DNA from: an uncultured Propionibacteriaceae bacterium
GTDB taxonomy: Bacteria > Actinomycetota > Actinomycetes > Propionibacteriales > Propionibacteriaceae
Assembly: GCA_937988865.1 (NCBI GenBank)
Contig: CALKHV010000044.1
Location: forward strand, 1-5,288
Reading direction: 5' to 3'
Length of the DNA: 5,288 nt
A model generated the notes under the pieces. That model saw only the letters and a program-made list of their open reading frames with translations, did not search any database and was not told where the DNA came from. Below, piece by piece: positions 1 to 5,288 of this stretch. Both the position numbers and the translations under genes were made by a program. The first letter of the stretch is position 1. Every line of letters starts with the position of its first letter.

Positions 1-773
<773 letters not shown>

Positions 774-778
774 TTGGG

Positions 779-786
779 CTCCTTCT
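779..786 (-). promoter_or_regulatory. Ribosome binding site of tuf
   Basis: On the minus strand AGAAGGAG lies five bases before the GTG at 773-771. It is the best Shine-Dalgarno match among the genes in the window and fixes the GTG as the tuf start; no ATG occurs at a suitable place. A strong site fits the very high EF-Tu demand. Confidence 0.85.
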
Positions 787-793
787 GGATTGT

Positions 794-812
794 CCCCACG
801 CGGTTCGCGGGG
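794..812 (-). other. Small hairpin just upstream of the tuf ribosome binding site
   Basis: On the minus strand CCCCGCG and CGTGGGG can pair over 7 bp (one G-U) around a five-base loop. It ends eight bases before the AGAAGGAG of tuf. The site itself stays outside the stem, so the hairpin could shield the leader from nucleases or keep the initiation region open. Short GC-rich stems arise by chance in such DNA, so a function is uncertain. Confidence 0.4.
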
Positions 813-870
813 CGCATGATTTCTGTGCCCTCCGGGATGGACTCCCTCGGGGTAGGACGTGCGTGGTCTC

Positions 871-885
871 GTCTGGTCGACAGAC
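871..885. repeat. Short inverted repeat at the predicted tuf transcription start
   Basis: Arms GTCTG and CAGAC surround a five-base centre that includes a SalI-type GTCGAC. It begins about eight bases downstream of the candidate tuf -10 element, so it would lie at or just after the transcript start. It is short enough to be chance; I list it because the rpsL promoter has an inverted repeat in the same place. Confidence 0.35.
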
Positions 886-892
886 CCGTCCA

Positions 893-921
893 AGTTTTGT
901 GCACCCGGCGTCCAGAGTCAA
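893..921 (-). promoter_or_regulatory. Candidate internal promoter for tuf
   Basis: On the minus strand TTGACT (921-916) matches the sigma-A -35 consensus at five of six positions. It is followed after 17 bases by AAAACT (898-893), a weak -10 with A at position 2, A at 4 and T at 6. The predicted start is near 886, giving a leader of about 112 bases. Separate tuf promoters behind fusA are known in actinobacteria such as Streptomyces. The -35 and spacer are good and the -10 is poor, so this is a candidate only. Confidence 0.45.
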
Positions 922-941
922 ACTGGATACCGGGGCGGGGA

Positions 942-974
942 CCGTCGGGAGACGCGCTCGGCGTCCCCCGACGG
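942..974 (-). other. Strong hairpin after fusA, possible weak terminator or mRNA 3' end
   Basis: Seven bases after the fusA stop the minus strand carries CCGTCGGGGGACGC, a CGAGC loop and GCGTCTCCCGACGG. This forms a 14-bp stem with a single G-U pair. No T-run follows (the next bases are TCCCCGCCCC), so it is not a canonical intrinsic terminator. It could cause partial termination or protect a fusA mRNA end after processing, which would separate fusA from tuf expression. The structure is clear; the function is inferred. Confidence 0.7.
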
Positions 975-981
975 ACGTGGA

Positions 982-3096
982 TCAGACGGTTCCGCGCGCC
1001 TTCGCGATGATCTCTTCGCTGACGTTCTTCGGCACCTCGCCGTAGGAGTGGAACTCCATGGAATAGGACGCCTGGCCCGAGGTCTTCGACCGGAGGTCCC
1101 CGACGTAGCCGAACATCTCCGACAGCGGGACGAGAGCGCGGACGACGCGGTTGCCGTGCAGTTCGTCCATGCTCTGGATGTGGCCGCGGCGGGCGTTGAG
1201 GTCACCGATCACGGTGCCGAGGTAGTCCTCGGGGGTGGTGACCTCGACCGCCATCAGCGGCTCGAGCAGCGCCGGGTCAGCCCGGCGTGCGGCCTCCTTG
1301 AAGGCCATCGAACCGGCGATGCGGAACGCGAGTTCCGAGGAGTCGACGTCGTGGTAGGCGCCATCGACGAGGGTCACCTTGATGTCCTCGACCGGGTAGC
1401 CGGCCAGCACGCCGAACTGCATGGCGTCCTGGATGCCGGAGTCGACCGCGGGGATGTATTCGCGGGGGATGCGTCCACCGGTGACACCGTTGACGAACTC
1501 GTACCCGCTGCCGGCCTCGGTGGGCTCCAGGCTGATGATGACGCGGCCGTACTGGCCCGAGCCACCGGACTGCTTCTTGTGGGTGTACTCGACCTTCTCG
1601 ACCGCGCGACGAAGCGTCTCGCGGTAGGCCACCTGCGGCTTGCCGATGTTGGCCTCGACCTTGAACTCGCGCTTCATGCGGTCGATCAGCACCTCGAGGT
1701 GCAGCTCGCCCATGCCCGCGATGATCGTCTGACCGGTCTCGTCGTCGGTGTGGACGCGGAAGGTCGGATCCTCCTCGGCGAGGCGCTGGATCGCCATCGA
1801 CAGCTTCTCCTGGTCGGACTTCGTCTTCGGCTCGATGGCCTGCTCGATGACCGGGTTCGGGAACTCCATCGACTCCAGCACGACCGGGTGCGCCGGGTCG
1901 CAGAGCGTCTCACCCGTAGTGGTGGCCTTGAGACCCATGACGGCGACGATCATGCCGGCGCCGATCGCGGCGATCTCCTCACGCTTGTTGGCGTGCATCT
2001 GGTAGATCTTCCCGATGCGTTCCTTCTTGCCGTTGGTCGAGTTGAGCACCTGGGTGCCGGCCTGCAGGACGCCGGAGTAGACCCGGATGAAGGTCAACTT
2101 GCCGAGATGCGGGTCGGCGGCGATTTTGAAGGCCAGGATCGACAGCGGGTCGTCATTGCTGGGGTGGCGCTCGATGACGACCGACTCGTCGCCCGGCTTG
2201 AACCCCTTGATGGCAGGGATGTCGAGCGGCGACGGCAGGTAGTCGACGATGGCGTCGAGCAGCGGCTGCACGCCCTTGTTCTTGAACGACGTGCCGCACA
2301 CGATGGCGTTGCCCTTGTTGGCCAACACGGCGCGGCGAATGGCGGCCTTGATGTCGTCGACGGAAATCGGCTCGCCCGAGTCCTCCGACAACATCCAGAT
2401 CTCGCCGAACTCATCGTCGACCTCGGCGAGCGCGTGGATGAGCTCCTCGTGGGCCTGGTTCGCAGCGTCCACCATGTCGGCGGGGATCTCGATCGTCTCG
2501 AAGTCGACCAGGGCCGGCTTGACGTCGAGTTCCCAGACGTAGGCGCACATCTTCACGACGTCGACGACCCCGCGGAAGGAGTGCTCGGAACCGATGGGGA
2601 GCTGGATGACCAATGCGTTGGCGTTCAGACGCTCGCGGACGGTCTTCAGGCAGTGCTCGAACGACGCGCCTGTGCGGTCCATCTTGTTGAAGTAGCAGAT
2701 GCGCGGGACGCCGTACTTGGACGCCTGGCGCCACACAGTCTGCGACTGCGGCTCGACACCGGCGACGCCGTCGAAGACAGCGACAGCGCCGTCGAGGACG
2801 CGCAGTGAACGCTCGACCTCGACCGTGAAGTCGACGTGACCGGGCGTGTCGATGACGTTGATCTGATGGTCGCCCCAGAATGCCGTGGTGGCAGCGGACG
2901 TGATCGTGATGCCACGTTCCTGCTCCTGCTCCATCCAGTCCATGGTCGCGGCGCCGTCGTGGACTTCACCGATCTTGTAGTTGATGCCGGTGTAGAACAG
3001 CACGCGCTCGGTCGTGGTGGTCTTGCCTGCGTCGATGTGAGCCATGATGCCGATGTTGCGGACATTGGCCAGGTTGGTCTTCAAGTCGATGGCCAC
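982..3096 (-). CDS. fusA: Elongation factor G (translocase GTPase)
   Basis: EF-G catalyses GTP-driven translocation of tRNA and mRNA on the ribosome and helps recycle ribosomes. The 704-residue product is full length for the family. The start is GTG (3096-3094), giving MAIDLKTNLANVRNIGIMAH, the usual actinobacterial N-terminus. The G domain shows the P-loop AHIDAGKT (19-26), RGITIT (61-66), DTPGH (83-87), NKMD (137-140) and G5 TSFKNKG (269-275), with the G' insert between about 160 and 260. Domain II follows from about 295, III from about 410, IV from about 485 with YHDVDSSE (tip His582, matching E. coli His583), and V from about 605, including the VPLSEMFGYVGDLRS segment. The stop is TGA. 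The gene lies 123 bp after rpsG and 208 bp before tuf. All motifs look intact. The bacterial paralogue EF-G2 and the TetM-type protection proteins are unlikely given the str-operon position. Confidence 0.99.
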   Translation of the reverse strand: MAIDLKTNLANVRNIGIMAHIDAGKTTTTERVLFYTGINYKIGEVHDGAATMDWMEQEQERGITITSAATTAFWGDHQINVIDTPGHVDFTVEVERSLRVLDGAVAVFDGVAGVEPQSQTVWRQASKYGVPRICYFNKMDRTGASFEHCLKTVRERLNANALVIQLPIGSEHSFRGVVDVVKMCAYVWELDVKPALVDFETIEIPADMVDAANQAHEELIHALAEVDDEFGEIWMLSEDSGEPISVDDIKAAIRRAVLANKGNAIVCGTSFKNKGVQPLLDAIVDYLPSPLDIPAIKGFKPGDESVVIERHPSNDDPLSILAFKIAADPHLGKLTFIRVYSGVLQAGTQVLNSTNGKKERIGKIYQMHANKREEIAAIGAGMIVAVMGLKATTTGETLCDPAHPVVLESMEFPNPVIEQAIEPKTKSDQEKLSMAIQRLAEEDPTFRVHTDDETGQTIIAGMGELHLEVLIDRMKREFKVEANIGKPQVAYRETLRRAVEKVEYTHKKQSGGSGQYGRVIISLEPTEAGSGYEFVNGVTGGRIPREYIPAVDSGIQDAMQFGVLAGYPVEDIKVTLVDGAYHDVDSSELAFRIAGSMAFKEAARRADPALLEPLMAVEVTTPEDYLGTVIGDLNARRGHIQSMDELHGNRVVRALVPLSEMFGYVGDLRSKTSGQASYSMEFHSYGEVPKNVSEEIIAKARGTV

Positions 3097-3106
3097 GGGG
3101 CTTCAA

Positions 3107-3110
3107 CCTC
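3107..3110 (-). promoter_or_regulatory. Weak ribosome binding site of fusA
   Basis: The only Shine-Dalgarno-like motif before the fusA GTG is GAGG (within TTGAGGTTGAAG), ten bases upstream of the start. The match and spacing are modest compared with tuf and rpsG. The start is supported mainly by homology of the N-terminus rather than by this site. Confidence 0.5.
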
Positions 3111-3165
3111 AAATCTTGTGAGTAGTTCTGGTCGGGCAGCGGACGGACACCCGGACGTGCAGGCG

Positions 3166-3210
3166 CCCCCTCACCGGTCCGGTTCGACAGAACCGGCACC
3201 GGCCAGGGGG
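3166..3210 (-). other. Long imperfect hairpin between rpsG and fusA
   Basis: Nine bases after the rpsG stop the minus strand can fold into a stem of 18 bp in three blocks. From the base these are CCCCCT with AGGGGG, a 2x2 internal loop, CCGGT with ACCGG, one bulged G, then CCGGTTC with GAACCGG closed by TGTC. No T-run follows, so it is not a classical terminator. It may lower read-through, mark an mRNA processing end or stabilise the rpsL-rpsG message. It fills a third of this 123-bp gap; the rest shows no clear promoter. Confidence 0.75.
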
Positions 3211-3219
3211 CGGGAGAAA

Positions 3220-3690
3220 TCACCAGCGGTAGTGCGAGAAGGCCTTGTTGGCCTCGGCCATCTTGTGCGTGTCCTCGCGACGCTTCACCGAGGCGCCGAG
3301 ACCATTGGACGCATCCAGGATCTCGTTCATCAGGCGCTCGGCCATTGTCTTCTCGCGACGGGCGCGGGAGTAGCTGACGAGCCAGCGCATGGCCAGAGTG
3401 TTCGAGCGGGCCGGCTTGACCTCGATCGGCACCTGGTAGGTGGAGCCACCGACGCGGCGGGACTTGACCTCGATGGCCGGCTTCACATTGTCGAGGGCGC
3501 GCTTGAGCGTCACCACGGGATCGACACCCGTCTTTGCGCGGGTGCCCTCCAGCGCGGTGTAGACAATGCTCTGGGCTACGGTCTTCTTGCCGCCGATCAG
3601 GATCTTGCTGACGAGCTGCGAAACGACGGGCGACCCGTAAACCGGATCAACCATCACGGGGCGCTTGGGCGCCGGACCCTTGCGAGGCAT
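3220..3690 (-). CDS. rpsG: 30S ribosomal protein S7
   Basis: S7 binds the 3' major domain of 16S rRNA early in small-subunit assembly and lies in the head near the E and P sites. The product is 156 residues, the usual bacterial length. It starts MPRKGPAPKRPVMVDPVYGS, carries the family segment KSRRVGGSTYQVP (76-88) and AMRWLV (100-105), and ends in AEANKAFSHYRW. The ATG at 3690-3688 is chosen over longer in-frame options because those would add out-of-frame rpsL sequence; it also has AAGGAG five bases upstream. The A of the ATG is the last base of the rpsL stop, so the two genes are translationally coupled. The stop is TGA. In E. coli S7 represses its own operon by binding the rpsL-rpsG spacer; that spacer does not exist here. 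Confidence 0.99.
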   Translation of the reverse strand: MPRKGPAPKRPVMVDPVYGSPVVSQLVSKILIGGKKTVAQSIVYTALEGTRAKTGVDPVVTLKRALDNVKPAIEVKSRRVGGSTYQVPIEVKPARSNTLAMRWLVSYSRARREKTMAERLMNEILDASNGLGASVKRREDTHKMAEANKAFSHYRW

Positions 3691-4061
3691 TACTTCTCCT
3701 TCTTCGCGCCGTAGCGGCTTCGAGCCTGCTTGCGGTTCTTGACGCCTTGGGTGTCGAGCGAGCCGCGGATGATCTTGTAGCGCACACCGGGAAGGTCCTT
3801 CACCCGGCCGCCGCGCACGAGCACCATCGAGTGCTCCTGCAGGTTGTGGCCGACACCGGGGATGTACGCGGTCACCTCGACACCGGAGGAGAGGCGCACG
3901 CGGGCCACCTTGCGAAGCGCCGAGTTCGGCTTCTTCGGGGTGGTCGTGTACACGCGAGTGCACACTCCTCGACGCTGGGGGGAGCCCTTGAGCGCGGGCG
4001 TCTTGCTCTTGCTGACCTTGTCAGCGCGGCCCTTGCGGACCAACTGCTGGATTGTAGGCAC
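3690..4061 (-). CDS. rpsL: 30S ribosomal protein S12
   Basis: S12 lies at the decoding centre of the 30S subunit and controls decoding accuracy; it is the classic streptomycin target protein. The product has 123 residues, normal for the family. It begins with GTG (4061-4059) as MPTIQQLVRKGRADK, contains TTPKKPNSALRK (40-51) and GVGHNLQEHSMVLVRGGRVK (69-88), and ends in a basic tail, GAKKEK. Lys43 and Lys88, the positions most often changed in streptomycin-resistant strains, are both wild type, so the gene looks streptomycin-sensitive. The stop TAA (3692-3690) overlaps the rpsG ATG by one base. The codons of the last residues, KKE, also form the rpsG ribosome binding site. It is the first gene of the str operon, about 195 bases from the predicted transcription start. 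Confidence 0.99.
   Translation of the reverse strand: MPTIQQLVRKGRADKVSKSKTPALKGSPQRRGVCTRVYTTTPKKPNSALRKVARVRLSSGVEVTAYIPGVGHNLQEHSMVLVRGGRVKDLPGVRYKIIRGSLDTQGVKNRKQARSRYGAKKEK
3696..3701 (-). promoter_or_regulatory. Ribosome binding site of rpsG, inside rpsL
   Basis: AAGGAG, five bases before the rpsG ATG, lies in the last sense codons of rpsL (AAG AAG GAG AAG TAA). It decides the rpsG start and means that ribosomes finishing S12 uncover or re-use the S7 site, which favours equal output of the two proteins. Confidence 0.85.
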
Positions 4062-4096
4062 CTGCTTGGTATCTCTTTCGTCTTCGTTGTCTTGGT
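4062..4096 (-). promoter_or_regulatory. A-rich translation initiation region of rpsL
   Basis: The 35 bases before the rpsL GTG are rich in A and poor in secondary structure on the minus strand, unlike the GC-rich surroundings. The only Shine-Dalgarno-like motif is AAAGAG (4078-4073), eleven bases from the start, which is weak. An open A-rich leader may recruit ribosomes or ribosomal protein S1 in place of a strong site. Confidence 0.5.
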
Positions 4097-4133
4097 TTCC
4101 CTGGCTCGCGCACGGTCACGCCGCGCCAGGGAA
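4097..4133 (-). other. Leader hairpin upstream of rpsL
   Basis: Perfect 9-bp arms TTCCCTGGC and GCCAGGGAA enclose a 19-base GC-rich loop that may pair further. The stem ends 35 bases before the rpsL start codon, and no T-run follows on either strand, so it is not an intrinsic terminator. Possible roles are a binding site for a ribosomal protein (autoregulation) or mRNA protection. The pairing is seen; the role is inferred. Confidence 0.6.
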
Positions 4134-4187
4134 CATCGTCACCCGGACGTCATGATCATGTGCCGTGCGAACTCCGCACCGGGGCCT

Positions 4188-4209
4188 GCACCTCGCAACG
4201 TTTAGGTGC
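4188..4209 (-). other. Minor hairpin in the rpsL leader
   Basis: Arms GCACCT and AGGTGC (6 bp) surround a ten-base loop in the middle of the predicted 5' leader. It is modest and could be chance, but it contributes to a leader with three successive hairpins. Confidence 0.3.
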
Positions 4210-4221
4210 CGGCTCGACTGC

Positions 4222-4264
4222 CAGGGTACGCACACGATGCTCACCAGTGGTGAGCACAGGGTAC
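4222..4264. repeat. 8-bp direct repeats flanking the promoter-proximal inverted repeat
   Basis: CAGGGTAC occurs at 4222-4229 and again at 4257-4264, 35 bases apart in the same orientation, on either side of the inverted repeat at 4238-4256. The right copy lies between the predicted -10 and the transcript start. The repeats might be paired protein sites or chance. Confidence 0.45.
4238..4256. repeat. Perfect 19-bp inverted repeat at the str operon transcription start (candidate operator or 5' hairpin)
   Basis: Nine-base arms TGCTCACCA and TGGTGAGCA flank a single G. It starts nine bases after the predicted -10 of the rpsL promoter, so it covers roughly the first 20 transcribed bases. As DNA it looks like an operator for a dimeric regulator; as RNA it would give an 8-bp stem with a three-base loop at the 5' end. 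I do not recognise the motif. The symmetry is certain, the function is not. Confidence 0.6.
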
Positions 4265-4265
4265 A

Positions 4266-4295
4266 AATCTACTCGGTGGGCCCCATACGGGTCAA
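4266..4295 (-). promoter_or_regulatory. Predicted sigma-A-type promoter of the str operon
   Basis: On the minus strand TTGACC (4295-4290) matches the -35 consensus at five of six positions. After 18 bases comes TAGATT (4271-4266), with T1, A2, A4 and T6 of the -10 consensus. The predicted start is around 4262-4257, about 195 bases before rpsL. It is the best promoter match I find in the gap, and it lies directly behind the rpoC terminator, where a new transcription start is expected. Confidence 0.6.
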
Positions 4296-4336
4296 AACGC
4301 GAAGCGGACGGACCCCCACCGGGATCCGCCCGCTCC
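4294..4336 (-). terminator. Intrinsic terminator of the rpoC transcript
   Basis: Eight bases after the rpoC stop, the minus strand gives GAGCGGGCGGATCCC (4335-4321), a GGTG loop and GGGTCC-type partner sequence (4316-4302). The stem is 15 bp and continuous, with three G-U pairs. TTTT follows four bases later (4297-4294). The T-run is short and slightly displaced, as is common in high-GC genomes. It would separate the rpoBC unit from the str operon. Confidence 0.75.
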
Positions 4337-4343
4337 GTGAAGA

Positions 4344-5288
4344 TCAGCGCATGTCGCCGAAGTCCAGGTCTTCCAACGGCACCGCAGCACCCGTGCCCGA
4401 CCCGAAATCGTAGTCGAACGGGTCGTAGCTCATCGTGAAGGCGGTGGCCTTGGCCTCGGCCGTCGGCTCCACCCTGATGTTGCGGTAACGATCCAGGCCG
4501 GTACCGGCCGGGATCAGCTTGCCCAGGATGACGTTCTCCTTGAGGCCACGCAGCGAGTCGGACTTGCCGTGGATCGCAGCGTCCGTCAACACCTTGGTCG
4601 TCTCCTGGAAGGACGCTGCCGACAACCACGACTCGGTCGCCAGTGACGCCTTGGTGATGCCCATGAGCACCGGACGACCCTCGGCGGGACGCCCCCCTTC
4701 GTCGACCGCCTTGAGGTTGAACGCCTCGTAGGACTTACGGTCTACGAGCTCACCCGGCATCATCGAGGTCTCGCCCGAGTCGATGACCGTCACGCGACGC
4801 AGCATCTGGCGGATGATGATCTCGATGTGCTTGTCGTGGATCGGCGCACCCTGGGTGCGGTACACACGCTGCACCTCTTCGACCAGGTGCTCCTGCACCT
4901 TCCGGACGCCACGCACCCGCAGGACATCCTGGGGGTCCATGGTGCCGGCCGTGAGCTGCTGACCGGCAGTCACGTGGTCACCATCCTTGATGGAGTGCTT
5001 GCGTCCGTCTGCGTCCTCGAACTCCAGACGCGCACGACGCGGCACGGGGTACTCAAGGTCTTCCTGACCGTCATCACGAACGATGACCAGCTTGCGAGAG
5101 CGACTGGTCTCGCTCTCCTCGACGCGGACGCGACCGTCCGCCTCGGAGATCGGCGCCTTGCCCTTGGGCTGGCGTGCCTCGAAGAGTTCCACGACGCGCG
5201 GGAGGCCCTGCGTGATGTCGTCGCCTGCCACACCACCGGTGTGGAAGGTACGCATCGTGAGCTGGGTCCCGGGCTCGCCGATCGACTG
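4344..5288 (-). CDS. rpoC: DNA-directed RNA polymerase beta' subunit, C-terminal 314 residues (5' part outside window)
   Basis: Beta' forms one half of the RNA polymerase clamp and active-site cleft. The visible part starts inside the trigger helix, QSIGEPGTQLTMRTFHTGG, where Met12, Arg13 and His16 match E. coli Met932, Arg933 and His936, which contact the incoming nucleotide. The chain continues at once into ITQGLPRVVELFEARQPKGK, so the large lineage-specific insertion (SI3) of E. coli and its relatives is absent, as in actinobacteria generally. Later conserved segments are HIEIIIRQMLRRV, PVLMGITKASLATESWLSAA, SFQETTKVLTDAAI and LKENVILGKLIPAGTG. The acidic tail ends VPLEDLDFGDMR, then TGA at 4346-4344. 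The upstream coding part and rpoB should lie to the right of the window. The frame is open to the edge without defects. Confidence 0.99.
   Translation of the reverse strand, partial: QSIGEPGTQLTMRTFHTGGVAGDDITQGLPRVVELFEARQPKGKAPISEADGRVRVEESETSRSRKLVIVRDDGQEDLEYPVPRRARLEFEDADGRKHSIKDGDHVTAGQQLTAGTMDPQDVLRVRGVRKVQEHLVEEVQRVYRTQGAPIHDKHIEIIIRQMLRRVTVIDSGETSMMPGELVDRKSYEAFNLKAVDEGGRPAEGRPVLMGITKASLATESWLSAASFQETTKVLTDAAIHGKSDSLRGLKENVILGKLIPAGTGLDRYRNIRVEPTAEAKATAFTMSYDPFDYDFGSGTGAAVPLEDLDFGDMR

Noticed and set aside
859..2808. A 649-codon open frame on the plus strand opposite fusA
   Set aside because: It lies wholly antisense to fusA, which is certain. Long antisense frames are expected in high-GC DNA with biased third positions. 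Its translation is rich in Asp, Val, Leu, Arg and Gly without recognisable domains, and no ribosome binding site or promoter supports it.
2836..3714. A 292-codon plus-strand frame across rpsG and the rpsG-fusA gap
   Set aside because: It is antisense to fusA and rpsG, spans a hairpin region and has no homology I recognise; it is a composition artefact.
3220..3963. A longer 247-residue version of S7 starting inside rpsL
   Set aside because: The extra N-terminal part is rpsL read in the wrong frame. The 156-residue form has the normal family start and a good ribosome binding site.
3690..4061. Possible streptomycin resistance in rpsL
   Set aside because: Lys43 and Lys88 are both present, so the usual resistance positions are wild type.
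4151..4160. Palindrome CATGATCATG in the rpsL leader
   Set aside because: It is only 10 bp, cannot form a stable RNA stem, and is explained by the overlapping ATG-ATC-ATG; no known regulator site is apparent.
3139..4313. A shared 10-mer GCGGACGGAC at 3139-3148 and 4304-4313
   Set aside because: One 10-bp match in GC-rich DNA of this length is weak, and only the second copy is part of a stem. I see no further extension.
4156..4629. A 157-codon minus-strand frame overlapping the rpoC end and the rpsL leader
   Set aside because: It is an alternative frame of rpoC, passes through the terminator and promoter, and resembles nothing I know.

Overview
The window is a piece of the conserved transcription/translation core of a high-GC actinobacterium, read entirely from the minus strand. 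In transcription order it holds the 3' third of rpoC (RNA polymerase beta'), then the str operon: rpsL (ribosomal protein S12), rpsG (S7), fusA (EF-G) and the first 257 codons of tuf (EF-Tu), which runs off the left edge. The rpoC-rpsL-rpsG-fusA-tuf order, the high GC content, the absence of the beta' trigger-loop insertion found in E. coli, and EF-G and EF-Tu sequences of actinobacterial type all agree. EF-Tu wording such as PHCNIGTIGH and the AAFPAMNGDAKW segment reminds me of Propionibacteriaceae; that is recall, not a search result.

Layout, right to left. 5288-4344: rpoC C-terminal part, entering at the trigger helix. 4343-4062: a 282-bp gap that holds an intrinsic terminator for rpoC, a good sigma-A-type promoter whose -35 overlaps the terminator T-run, a perfect 19-bp inverted repeat at the expected transcription start, two further leader hairpins and an A-rich stretch in front of rpsL. 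4061-3690 rpsL and 3690-3220 rpsG overlap by one base (TAATG). 3219-3097: a gap with a long imperfect hairpin. 3096-982: fusA. 981-774: a gap with a strong hairpin after fusA, a candidate internal promoter, a small hairpin and a strong ribosome binding site for tuf. 773-1: tuf, partial.

The products work together: beta' belongs to the polymerase, S12 sits in the decoding centre, S7 in the small-subunit head near the E and P sites, EF-Tu delivers aminoacyl-tRNA and EF-G drives translocation. The likely transcription plan is termination after rpoC, a fresh start for the str operon, and an extra start for tuf so that EF-Tu can be made in excess.

I see no mobile element, CRISPR array, tRNA, rRNA or accessory system. 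The plus strand carries only antisense shadow frames. The points worth a second look are regulatory (leader structures, hairpins without U tracts, the missing S7 operator space) plus a departure in the EF-Tu G5 motif. I do not find an undescribed biological system here.
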